Assembly: GCA_964618975.1 (NCBI GenBank)
Contig: CAZUDI010000013.1
Location: 1 to 64,000, forward strand
Length of the DNA stretch: 64,000 bases
Origin: CAZUDI01 sp964618975
GTDB lineage: Bacteria; Desulfobacterota; Desulfomonilia; UBA1062
Direction: 5' to 3'
Positions 1 through 7,631 of the stretch are shown here, piece after piece; positions within the stretch are counted from its first letter, which is position 1, and every line of letters begins with the position of its first letter. The position numbers were made by a program, and so were the translations under genes. The notes below the pieces were generated by a model, which was not told the DNA's origin, ran no database searches, and saw nothing but the letters and a program-made list of their open reading frames with translations.

Positions 1-391
1 CCGGGCCGATGCTTTCGAGGTTCAGGAGAACGGTACTGCCAAGACCCGGAGGGGATGATTGATCTGTAGTATCAGGGCCCACCGGGGGGGTAGGACAAGT
101 CCTACAGGGGGTGCTTGAGCCGGGGTCCCGGGGGCATCATCCCGATATCATGCTGTTTTATTATCATGAGGGGCCTGGTGAAGGGCATGTGAGGCAGGGA
201 GACTGTGGATTCTCCGGACGCAAGCGATGCCCTCTTTGCAATGACGGGTACCTCCGGGCCTTGACCCCGCTCCAGTGGGTGAGCGGTGCCGGCAGTGAGG
301 GCCTTTCTCAGCGGCAGCTCTATCCCGTGCATATCCTCCGCGACAAGGGCCTGCCCCTTCCGCTTTGTTCTGTCTGTTGGGAGGAAGAGGC
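1..391. other. intergenic edge region, no gene seen
   Basis: No credible coding sequence: the reading frames here are antisense extensions of the sensor gene that ends at 392. The one structure I see is a perfect dyad, GTAGGAC-AA-GTCCTAC at 90-105, sitting in a G-rich context. It could be an operator or a short hairpin. The left edge of the window may cut off a neighbouring gene's control region. Confidence 0.5.
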
Positions 392-2080
392 TTACCCCAG
401 GTCTTCGTCCCTGTAGAGTTCGGGATAGAGCTTGCGGGCGCAACTCGGGCAGATGCCGTGGGAGAATTCCACCTCCGCGTGTTCGCGCAGGTAGGCCTCG
501 AGCTGTTCCCAATACCCCTCGTCGTTGCGGATCTTCTTGCAGCTGGCACAGATGGGGATAAAGCCCTTGAGGGTTTTCACCTGGGCGAGCGCCTCCTGAA
601 GCTCGGACACGAGGTGTTCGCGTTCCTGCTCCACCCGCTTGCGGTCGCTGATATCGCGGGATACGGACACGGAACCGATGCGGGTGCCGCTCTTGTCCCA
701 GATGAAGCTGAAGCGGGTCTCCACCCAACAAGGCGAGCCGTCCTTGCGGATCACCTCGAACTCGATCACGTCCTGGCGCTCGGGATGGTTCGGGTTGAGG
801 TCGTCTTCCTGGCGCTGGCGGATGAGGGCCTGCAGGCGTGCGGTGGATTCGGGGGTCATAAACCAGGCGTAGTCGAGACTGTCGTGATTCTTGATGCGCT
901 CAAAGACCTCTTTTACCGTATAACCGCTCAACTCCGTGATCGAGGGGCTGATGTAGACCGGCAGCGGTCGGGTGTCCCACTGAATGACGACGTCCTTGAG
1001 GTTGTTGGCCAGGATCCGGTACTGCTCCTCGCGGGCAGAGAGCTCGCGGGTGCGCTGCTCCACCATGTCCTGCAACCTCTGGGCATCGGCCTGCAGGAGG
1101 CTCTCGCGCATGCGGAAGAAGAAAACGCTCATGAGAAGCAGGATGATCCCCAGCATCCCTCCCAGGAGGATGCGGTGTATCCTCAGTTCCCGCAGATCGG
1201 CAACAACCGCGGACGCGGGAGCCCCGTGGACGATCACCAGCCTCTGTGATCCCAGTCTCACGGTGTTCCAGGCCACCAGCCATTCTGTGGGCCTTCCCGT
1301 GCCGTCTCCGGGAAAATCGTAATCCCCGGTGCCCGAGGCCTCGGTGATGGATTTATCAGAAGGCGTGCCGACTGGAAAACAGGCCCCGACCTCGGTTGTG
1401 ACGGTGCCCTCCGGGGCATAGAGGATCTGACCGCGGCCGTCCAGCAGGACGGCCCGGCTGAGGGTGCCCGCGCGCAGGGGCGTGAAGTGTCGCCGGGCCA
1501 GATTGCCAAGATCGACCACCATAACGAGCGCCCCCTGCAGCCTTTCCCCCGTCCGGACGGGAAAGAGCAGGGTGGCCCTCAGCGGGCGTTCCGAGATCGT
1601 GAAGGGCGGCACCAGCGGGGCGGTCTTCAGTGTTGTGAGCGCTCCCCAGTGCTCGCTCGCCATGCCCCGGCCGAACTCGTTGGCCTCCCTCCCCTGAGGG
1701 GAGGTAAGCGCCTCGGCCAGCAGGACATCCTCGGGCCCTGTCAGGTAGAGGCAGGCCAGGATCTCGGGGTGGAGCATCTGCTGGATGCGGAAGCGGTCCT
1801 TGAGCGCCTCCAGGCTGCGTTTTCCCTGGTGATATTCGATGATGGAATGCCCGGACAGGATGCGCGCCTCGTCCATCAGCCTTCCGATCTGGGAATCCAG
1901 GGCCTGCTGCGCCAGCAGAACCTGCAGTGCCTGCTGCGCGTTGAACTGCTGTTTGTGGCGGGCGACGGCCTTGCGGTCGCCCCAGAACCCCGCCGCGATG
2001 AACACGCACATTGCGAGCAGGAGGCAGGCGACATAGACGGTGACGGACGGCCTCCCGGGTTTTTTGTGCGTTGCGAGCAT
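392..2080 (-). CDS. membrane PAS sensor protein with two CxxC pairs and no output kinase domain
   Basis: 562 residues. A first membrane segment lies at about 12-33, then an extracytoplasmic sensor region to about 300 (Cache-like by position), a second membrane segment at 303-323, a short coiled coil and one PAS domain at about 351-483. The tail carries CASC (511-514) and CPSC (544-547), a zinc-ribbon-like pair seen after PAS domains in many deltaproteobacterial sensors. There is no histidine kinase, GGDEF or methyl-accepting module, so the output is unknown; a partner protein is likely. The ATG at 2080 is preferred over an upstream in-frame ATG at 2161 because GGAGG lies 6 bases before it. 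It is transcribed alone, away from the ABC-F gene by about 280 bases. Confidence 0.8.
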   Translation of the reverse strand: MLATHKKPGRPSVTVYVACLLLAMCVFIAAGFWGDRKAVARHKQQFNAQQALQVLLAQQALDSQIGRLMDEARILSGHSIIEYHQGKRSLEALKDRFRIQQMLHPEILACLYLTGPEDVLLAEALTSPQGREANEFGRGMASEHWGALTTLKTAPLVPPFTISERPLRATLLFPVRTGERLQGALVMVVDLGNLARRHFTPLRAGTLSRAVLLDGRGQILYAPEGTVTTEVGACFPVGTPSDKSITEASGTGDYDFPGDGTGRPTEWLVAWNTVRLGSQRLVIVHGAPASAVVADLRELRIHRILLGGMLGIILLLMSVFFFRMRESLLQADAQRLQDMVEQRTRELSAREEQYRILANNLKDVVIQWDTRPLPVYISPSITELSGYTVKEVFERIKNHDSLDYAWFMTPESTARLQALIRQRQEDDLNPNHPERQDVIEFEVIRKDGSPCWVETRFSFIWDKSGTRIGSVSVSRDISDRKRVEQEREHLVSELQEALAQVKTLKGFIPICASCKKIRNDEGYWEQLEAYLREHAEVEFSHGICPSCARKLYPELYRDEDLG

Positions 2081-2359
2081 GGGTTTCCTCCGGGGAGACA
2101 TTATAGACAAGCCGGTCTGGATGGCAAGCGCAATCACATGATCGGACGGGAGAAACTCCATCTGGGCAGAGACAAGGGGCCTTTCAGGTACCCCCAGAAC
2201 TTGAGGGCCGCCTCGCAGTACCTTTCCTGCGACACCGGCATGCCCCGGCGGGTACTGGGCCTTGAACCCGTCCCCGTGAAGGATATCGGATCCATCGCCT
2301 GGTTCCGGCAGAACGGCCCTGCCTGAGGGGTCAGGGCGCCTGGTCCCTGTACGAGTTTC

Positions 2360-4216
2360 CTACTGCAACTGCTCGAGCTCTATGAGCTGCCGCTCGAAGT
2401 CGGCCTGGTGATTCTCCAGCGCGGCGGTGAGCTCCTCCAGTTCGGCGAAGAGGCTTTCTATGGCGGTCTCATGGGCATGGATGTCCTGCGAGAGCTTGGC
2501 GATGCGCGAGGCCTCCCGGGAGCGGGTGGCCTTCTGCATGGCCCGGGCCGCCTCCCCGAGCATGTTCTCGCGGGTGATGATCTCGTCCTCCACGGCCTGG
2601 ATGCGTTTCTCGACCGGGGTGGTCACGCGCGAGCGCTCGCTGACGATCTCGGAGCGCCGGCGCCTCAATTCCTTGCGGCTGAGCTTCTCCGTTTCTCCGC
2701 CGGCAGGGCGGCTTGTGGCGGGAGGTGGTTCCTCCTCCTCCCAGCCCACCTTATCCAGGAAGCGCTGGTAGCCGCCCTCGAAGACCTCGGCCCCCCGGCT
2801 GGAAAATACCACCAGCCGCTCGGCCAGGGCGTGCAGGAACATCTCGTTATGGGTGACGATCACCACGGCGCCTTCGAAGCTGTCCAGCGCGCTCAGGAGC
2901 GCGTCGCAGGATTCCATGTCCAGATGGTTGGTGGGCTCGTCCAGCAGCAGCAGGTTGATGGGGCTCGCCAGGACCCGGCCGAGCATGACTCGGCTCTTTT
3001 CCCCGCCCGAAAGTACCCGGACCGTTTTCAGCGCCGCATCGCCCTCGAAGAGCATGGCGCCACAGATGCTGCGGGCCTGCTGCCGGTCGAGGTCGCCGGC
3101 GGCGTTGAGGATTTCCTCTTCCACGGTGCGCGCATCCACGAGGGACTGGATGTTGGTCTGTTCGAAGACCCCCTTGACGGTGCGGGGATGGCAGGTGATC
3201 TCGCCCTGGTCGGGCTTGAGCGATCCGGCCAGAAGCCTGAGCAGGGTGGTCTTGCCCTTGCCGTTCTTGCCCACGACGCAGATGCGGTCGCGGGCGCCGA
3301 TGGTCAGGGAAAAATCGCTGATCAGCGGGTTGGCGGTGTCGTAGGCGAAGGACAGTTCGCGCGCGGTGAGGATGTACTTGCCGGGGAAGTCGGCATACCG
3401 GAAGGCGAAATCCAGGGTCTTGAGAGTCTCGAGCCGGTCGGTCTTTTCCATCTTCTCCAGGGTCTTGACGCGGGACTGCACGAGGTTGGCCAGACGGGCC
3501 TTGGCCCGGAAGCGGCTGATGAAGAGCTCCATTTCCTTGCGCTTGCGCTCGTCGTTGAGGCGTGTCTTTTCGAAGATCTCCTCGTCCTGAGCGATCTGGG
3601 CATAGTACTTATCGTTGGTGCCCTCGATCTTGCGGGCGCGCTTGCGGTGGAGACCCACGATGTGGGTGACGACCTGGTCCATGAAGCCCCGGTCGTGGGT
3701 GATGAGCAGCAGCTCGTGCGGCCACTCCCTCAGAAAGCGCTCGATCCAGCGGATGGAGGTGATGTCGAGGTAGTTGGTGGGCTCGTCCAGCAGCAGCAGG
3801 TCGGGCTCGCTCACGAGCACCTTGGCGAGGTTGAGCCGCACCTGGTAGCCCCCGGAGAACTCCAGCGGGTCACGCTGCAGATCGGGCAGGGAGAACCCCA
3901 GACCCATGAGGATCTTCTCCACCTTCCAGTGCTGGTCCTTTTCCTCGGGACGCAGCCCCCGGATGCCCTCCTCCAGCACGGTCCGGGCCTGGAAGTCGAT
4001 GTGCTGCCTGACATAGCCGATGCGGTAGTTTTTGGGGATGACCACCGCCCCCGCGTCGGGCTCCTCTTCGCCGGTGATGATACGCAGGAGCGTGGTCTTG
4101 CCGTGCCCGTTACGGCCCACGAGCCCGACGCGCTCGCGGGGGTTGATCTTGAAGCTGAAGCCGTCGAAGAGCTGCTGCGCGCCGTAGCCCTTCGTGAGAT
4201 TTTCAACACTGATCAT
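2360..4216 (-). CDS. ABC-F family ATPase (ribosome-associated type)
   Basis: 618 residues with two ABC cassettes and no membrane segment. The first has GRNGHGKT and DEPTNYLD, the second GKNGKGKT, a LSGGEKSRVMLGR signature and DEPTNHLD. A charged linker at about 230-290 joins them, and a coiled-coil tail at about 530-618 follows. This arrangement is that of the ABC-F group (Uup/YheS/EttA), which act on the ribosome to relieve stalled states rather than transport. Which subfamily is not resolved by eye. The ATG at 4216 begins the first cassette directly (MISVENLTKGYG) and has GGAAGG upstream; the 35-residue upstream extension is low in similarity to the family and unlikely to be translated. Confidence 0.9.
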   Translation of the reverse strand: MISVENLTKGYGAQQLFDGFSFKINPRERVGLVGRNGHGKTTLLRIITGEEEPDAGAVVIPKNYRIGYVRQHIDFQARTVLEEGIRGLRPEEKDQHWKVEKILMGLGFSLPDLQRDPLEFSGGYQVRLNLAKVLVSEPDLLLLDEPTNYLDITSIRWIERFLREWPHELLLITHDRGFMDQVVTHIVGLHRKRARKIEGTNDKYYAQIAQDEEIFEKTRLNDERKRKEMELFISRFRAKARLANLVQSRVKTLEKMEKTDRLETLKTLDFAFRYADFPGKYILTARELSFAYDTANPLISDFSLTIGARDRICVVGKNGKGKTTLLRLLAGSLKPDQGEITCHPRTVKGVFEQTNIQSLVDARTVEEEILNAAGDLDRQQARSICGAMLFEGDAALKTVRVLSGGEKSRVMLGRVLASPINLLLLDEPTNHLDMESCDALLSALDSFEGAVVIVTHNEMFLHALAERLVVFSSRGAEVFEGGYQRFLDKVGWEEEEPPPATSRPAGGETEKLSRKELRRRRSEIVSERSRVTTPVEKRIQAVEDEIITRENMLGEAARAMQKATRSREASRIAKLSQDIHAHETAIESLFAELEELTAALENHQADFERQLIELEQLQ

Positions 4217-4429
4217 CGATGCGACCTTCCGGGGATACTTTTCCCCCTTCCATAGATCGGCCGGGCCGCCTTTGTCCAGTGAAAAACCGGGCCGCGGGTC
4301 TGTGCGGTCTCTATGCGACACTACCCGGCGCGTGCGGCCGGAAGGGGGCAGGGCTGGCCCGGGGACGCATGTCCCTCACGATTTTGTGAGGTATGGCCGG
4401 GGCCTAGACGGGGCTGTTTCCTGCAGGGA

Positions 4430-5011
4430 CTACAAAGGCCGGGCGGAGACCAGGTCCTCCAGCAGGGGACCGAGCGTGGCGGCCAGGATGTCCTCGTCCC
4501 CGTTCCAGAAATGGTCCACCCCCGCTACGCTCAGGATGCGCCCGGGATCCAGCACCTCCTGCAGGCCCTCGATGCGGCAGAAGCGGTCCTGCTCGCCGCA
4601 GACGGCCCACACCGGGGAGCCCTGGAGGGGGGGGAAGGCAAACATGAGATTGGGCGGGGCGATGAGGATTGAGGGCAGGGGTTGCTCTTTAAGAAAGTGG
4701 GCCGCCACCCAGGCCCCGAACGAGTAGCCGATGAGGACGGCCCTCGTGCCGGCATGCGCTACGGCACAGCGCAGGTCCTCCACCTCGCCCTGACCCCCGT
4801 CATGCACGCCCCCGCTCGCTCCCACGCCCCGGAAATTGAAGCGCAGGGTGCTGCAACCCGCCCTGAGCGCTACGTCGCGGGCCGTGATCACGACGTTGTT
4901 ATGCATGCTGCCGCCATAGAGCGGGTGGGGATGGGTGATTACGGCACAGGGACTGCCGGGTTCACCTCTGAACTCGGCCTCGAGCCGCGGGTTGTCTCCG
5001 ATATATGCCAT
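4430..5011 (-). CDS. alpha/beta hydrolase, COG2945-like
   Basis: 193 residues, cytoplasmic. The short alpha/beta-hydrolase core shows the oxyanion-side motif HPHPLYGG (27-34), the nucleophile elbow GYSFGA with Ser97, an Asp in GEQDRF and a His in GVDHFWNG, so the catalytic triad is complete. The same short architecture and the HPHP motif are found in COG2945-type hydrolases and related dienelactone-hydrolase-like proteins; the substrate is unknown. It stands alone between the ABC-F gene and the cytochrome b gene on the same strand. The start has only a G-rich stretch before it, but upstream residues offer no better choice. Confidence 0.8.
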   Translation of the reverse strand: MAYIGDNPRLEAEFRGEPGSPCAVITHPHPLYGGSMHNNVVITARDVALRAGCSTLRFNFRGVGASGGVHDGGQGEVEDLRCAVAHAGTRAVLIGYSFGAWVAAHFLKEQPLPSILIAPPNLMFAFPPLQGSPVWAVCGEQDRFCRIEGLQEVLDPGRILSVAGVDHFWNGDEDILAATLGPLLEDLVSARPL

Positions 5012-5096
5012 GCCCCCATTCTACCCGGGCCGAAAGCGTTTAGCAACCGGCACCTGGCGGCGTGACTGACAGGGTGAACGCCTTCCCCGTCGAAGT

Positions 5097-5888
5097 CTAG
5101 GTGGGCTCCCCGGGGGGGCCTTCATCCTTAGGGGCGCACGGTGGTTCCGCCTCGGGGGATTCCGGGGATTCTGCCACCTCTCCCGGTGCTGCCGCCAGGG
5201 AAGGCCTGCCTGCCTCCGGAGGCGCGAGGTGCGCCATCCACAGGGGGTGGCGTTCTCGGGCATAGTCCAGCCGCACATACCCGGTAAAGATGGCCCGCAC
5301 CAGGGGGCGGTTGGGTCGGATGACGATCGCCACCATGTGGGCGATGAAGGCCAGGAAAAAGAGTGCGAAAAAGATGTTGTGCACCCAGGTGGCCCAGAGC
5401 GTCAGGGTCAGGTCCAGCTGGGGGGCGTAGACATTCTTGAAGGTCTTGATCAGGCCGGAGACAATCAGACCGGCGATGATGAGGGCCATGCCCAGGTAGG
5501 CCAGGCGTTGTTCGGGCAGGTACTTCTCGAAGGGCGGCTCCTCGGCCTGGCTGAAGAAGCTTTTAAGCACCAGGAGCGATTGCTGGAGGTCGCCCCTTTG
5601 GGGAATGAGCCCCGTCTCGCCTTTCAGACCGTGGTAGACCACGTGGAAGAACGCTGCCGCCACGAAGACGATCGAGGCCAGGTAGTGGATCTTGAGCGCA
5701 ACGATGAAGTCCCCCGACCAGGCCAGTCCGGGCAGCTCGGTGATGTAGTAACGCTGGGCGATGGGCAGCTCGAAGAGGCCGGTGAAGAGCAGGATCAGGC
5801 CGGAAAGGGCGATGGACCAGTGCTCGAACAGCTCTAAGGGACCGTGGCGGCGCACACGGTTGATGTCTTCGCGGATGGGTTCACCCAT
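5097..5888 (-). CDS. membrane cytochrome b subunit, formate dehydrogenase gamma-like
   Basis: 263 residues with four hydrophobic helices and helix-borne histidines (LFEHWS, IHYLAS, AFFHVVYHG, TWVHNIFF), as expected for a di-haem b subunit of the FdnI/HybB-like group that passes electrons between a periplasmic iron-sulfur subunit and the quinone pool. The C-terminal 45 residues are a Pro/Glu-rich tail. The ATG at 5888 overlaps the stop of the upstream ferredoxin gene by 8 bases and has GGAGGAGG nine bases before it; an alternative ATG at 5897 is too close to that site. No catalytic molybdopterin gene is next to the pair. Confidence 0.8.
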   Translation of the reverse strand: MGEPIREDINRVRRHGPLELFEHWSIALSGLILLFTGLFELPIAQRYYITELPGLAWSGDFIVALKIHYLASIVFVAAAFFHVVYHGLKGETGLIPQRGDLQQSLLVLKSFFSQAEEPPFEKYLPEQRLAYLGMALIIAGLIVSGLIKTFKNVYAPQLDLTLTLWATWVHNIFFALFFLAFIAHMVAIVIRPNRPLVRAIFTGYVRLDYARERHPLWMAHLAPPEAGRPSLAAAPGEVAESPESPEAEPPCAPKDEGPPGEPT

Positions 5889-6879
5889 GATTTTCATCCT
5901 CCTCCCGTGACGCTGCGCCCCGGCCCGCAAGGGACAAGAACAATCCGGCGACGAGCCCGATCACCGGGGCGCCCAGCACCCCGCGGGCGAGCCCGTCGGT
6001 CGCCTGCATGCGCCGACGTACGTCTTCCAGGTGCGGCCGGCCCGCGCCGGTTTCCAGCGCGGCATCGAGGGCGTCGAAGGGCACGGGAGAGACATAGAGG
6101 GTGGACGTGCCGCCGTTTTCCTTGGCACCGTAGAGGTATCCATCCATCCTCTGTGCCCGGCTTTGGGCCTCGGCATAGATCGTGTCCCGCTTCCCGATGA
6201 GCATGGCCTGGCGGGGGCAGGCCTCCATGCACAGCGGGGTCTGGCCTTCCATCAGCCGGTCGTGGCAGAGGTCGCACTTGAACATGACCCCGTTGCCGGC
6301 CAGGGTGGGCATGATGTCCAGGTAGATGCCCACCCCGGACTGGCGCTGCGGGATGCCCCAGGGGCAGACCGTGCGGCATTTGGCCCCCCCGAAACACAGC
6401 CCGGGATCGATGACCACGGCCCCGTTGCGGTGTTTGTGATTGGCCGTGAAGGGGCAGATCGTGGCGCAGGCCGGGTTGTCGCAGTGCATGCAGCGCCGGG
6501 GGATATGGATGGTCCGGGTTTGTCCCGCATGGGTCAGGTGGACCTCCTGCACAAAGAGCCAGGTATAGGGGGTCAGACGGTCGCGGACGGCCTGCCTTTT
6601 AGACCAGTCCTCGATCTTCCCCCGCGGCTTGAGAGGGGGGATGGGGTCGACAGGTTCGGGCACCCGGGGAACGCTGCGCTCACGGCAGGCCTGGACGCAG
6701 GCCGGCTGATCCAGCTGCGCACACCCGTCGCACAGGCTCAGGTCGATCAGGGTGGCCAACTCCCCGGCCTTCGCGGCCCGGGCGATTCGCGGCAACCCCA
6801 GACCCGAGAAGAGGGCCACCCCGGCGCTGGCCTTGAGAAGGGACCGGCGGCTGATGGTGGAACGTGCGTGTGTGTTCAT
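5881..6879 (-). CDS. Tat-type four-cluster ferredoxin subunit, FdnH/HybA-like
   Basis: 332 residues. The N-terminus has a twin-arginine-like signal (SRRSLLKA followed by a hydrophobic stretch). Four cysteine groups follow: C50/53/61/65, C130/133/138/142, C162/168/172 and C202/205/217/221, typical of electron-transfer subunits carrying several [4Fe-4S] clusters. The segment CRTVCPWGIPQRQ is characteristic of formate-dehydrogenase-type iron-sulfur subunits. A single C-terminal membrane helix at about 303-318 would anchor it next to the cytochrome b encoded just downstream. GGAGG precedes the ATG. The catalytic partner is not adjacent, so it must be supplied from another locus, or the pair serves a different donor. 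Confidence 0.82.
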   Translation of the reverse strand: MNTHARSTISRRSLLKASAGVALFSGLGLPRIARAAKAGELATLIDLSLCDGCAQLDQPACVQACRERSVPRVPEPVDPIPPLKPRGKIEDWSKRQAVRDRLTPYTWLFVQEVHLTHAGQTRTIHIPRRCMHCDNPACATICPFTANHKHRNGAVVIDPGLCFGGAKCRTVCPWGIPQRQSGVGIYLDIMPTLAGNGVMFKCDLCHDRLMEGQTPLCMEACPRQAMLIGKRDTIYAEAQSRAQRMDGYLYGAKENGGTSTLYVSPVPFDALDAALETGAGRPHLEDVRRRMQATDGLARGVLGAPVIGLVAGLFLSLAGRGAASREEDENHG

Positions 6880-6979
6880 GTAACCTCCAGTAATACCCCT
6901 GTCGGCCGGCGTCCGGCCGTGAAGGGGGATCTCCTGTGTTACTTCACCCGGTCGTCGTGTGGCCCTGGTGTGTAACTTC

Positions 6980-7001
6980 TTGTATTAAAAAGTACATACA
7001 A
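6980..7001. promoter_or_regulatory. inverted repeat TTGTAT-N10-ATACAA
   Basis: A perfect 6-base inverted repeat lies just downstream of the -10 element of the promoter at 7006-7033, where it would cover the transcription start of the ferredoxin/cytochrome b operon. That position suits a repressor operator. The regulator is not identifiable. Confidence 0.4.
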
Positions 7002-7005
7002 TCTA

Positions 7006-7033
7006 TAGATAGACGACGCATGGCCTCTGTCAA
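7006..7033 (-). promoter_or_regulatory. sigma70-type promoter for the ferredoxin/cytochrome b operon
   Basis: On the minus strand TTGACA (7033-7028) is followed after 16 bases by TATCTA (7011-7006). It is about 130 bases upstream of the ferredoxin ATG and is the best promoter match in the 315-base gap 6880-7194. The same gap also holds a reverse-oriented repeat copy and the terminator of the next gene. Confidence 0.5.
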
Positions 7034-7060
7034 GTCCCAATCCCATCATATCATATGAAG

Positions 7061-7138
7061 ATCAAGGATATGAACCCCAGGGCAAGCCCTGGCCCCCCCG
7101 ACGCCGCAACTAGCAGGGAATTCAACCCAGAGCGATTA
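7061..7138 (-). repeat. 80-bp intergenic repeat, copy 1
   Basis: Minus-strand copy of the window-wide repeat. It keeps the CCAGGGCTTGCCCTGG hairpin and the GAATTC segment; the second hairpin is degenerate. It lies between the terminator of the hesB-like gene and the ferredoxin operon promoter. Confidence 0.75.
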
Positions 7139-7189
7139 AAAAAGCACCCTGTCCCTGGTGGGGACGGAGGTATCCGTCCCCACCAGGGA
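7133..7189 (-). terminator. Rho-independent terminator after the hesB-like selenoprotein gene
   Basis: A perfect 16-base stem (7152-7167 with 7174-7189) with a 6-base loop lies just past the stop codon. On the minus strand it is followed by CAGGGTGC and a run of six T (TTTTTT). Confidence 0.8.
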
Positions 7190-7194
7190 GATTT

Positions 7195-7494
7195 TCAGCA
7201 GGAACAGCTCCCACCGCCGCATGCGGTGGCGGAGGGGCTGGCCGAGAAGACCGTGAACCCCATGGAGCCAAAGTCCACGGTGATTTCGCCCGTGATCTGC
7301 TCCAGATCCGTATCGATGATGAAGGTGTAGGGTTCTGCCGTAAAGACCCGATCGTTTTCTCCCGGCTCATCCAGAGCCAGCATCAGTTGTGAGCCGCCTC
7401 AGCCGGCCTTGAGGTACACGCGGATGGGTTGCAGGCTTCTTTCACGGAAATACTTCTCCAATGCGCTTATTGCCTTTTGGGTCACTGAAATCAT
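7195..7494 (-). CDS. HesB/IscA-like selenoprotein (in-frame UGA as selenocysteine)
   Basis: 99 residues if the TGA at 7401-7399 is read as Sec32. The ATG at 7494 has AAAGGAG before it. The frame continues without interruption across the TGA, and the flanks KAG-U-GGSQL and the C-terminal CGGGSCSC (Cys92, 97, 99) match the IscA/HesB pattern, in which E. coli IscA uses Cys35, Cys99 and Cys101. Sec32 falls at the Cys35 position. A 7-base-pair hairpin 18 bases after the UGA fits a bacterial SECIS element. Read conventionally, the gene would be two useless fragments. HesB-like selenoproteins have been described in other Sec-decoding bacteria; a role in Fe-S handling or redox chemistry is inferred. 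It is a single-gene unit with its own terminator, divergent from the FNR-type regulator. Confidence 0.9.
7362..7380 (-). promoter_or_regulatory. SECIS element of the hesB-like gene
   Basis: On the mRNA, CUGGCUC and GAGCCGG pair (7 bp, one G-U) around the loop UGGAU. The loop begins 25 bases after the UGA and has G at its second position, which meets the published bacterial SECIS criteria (16-37 bases, G among the first two loop bases). Confidence 0.8.
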
Positions 7495-7605
7495 GGCGAT
7501 CTCCTTTAAACAGTTTGTGGTTGAATGTTGCCCGGGACTCTGGTTCAATCGTTTCTGACCAGGTCTCATTGTGCGCGGTATACTCTCCGGGGGGCTTCTC
7601 TGTCG

Positions 7606-7619
7606 TTGATCTGCATCAA
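7606..7619. promoter_or_regulatory. FNR/Dnr box TTGAT-CTGC-ATCAA
   Basis: A perfect match to the TTGAT-N4-ATCAA consensus, 12 bases before the start of the regulator at 7632 and downstream of a TATACT -10 at 7579-7584. The regulator's helix carries the E..SR residues that read this site, so autoregulation, probably repression by roadblock, is likely. Confidence 0.75.
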
Positions 7620-7631
7620 GGGGGATAAAGA

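Noticed and set aside
2134..2295. 50-codon minus-strand frame upstream of the PAS sensor gene
   Set aside because: No ribosome-binding site, no signal or domain, and it ends inside the 5' region of the next gene; not supportable as a gene.
2408..4255. 615-codon plus-strand open frame opposite the ABC-F gene
   Set aside because: The opposite strand encodes a complete ABC-F with all motifs. The plus frame has no domain motifs and runs as the GC-rich antisense of the real codons.
7195..7383. 62-codon gene downstream of the UGA only
   Set aside because: It would start inside a beta-strand without a ribosome-binding site. The longer frame through UGA explains the family motifs and the start signal better.
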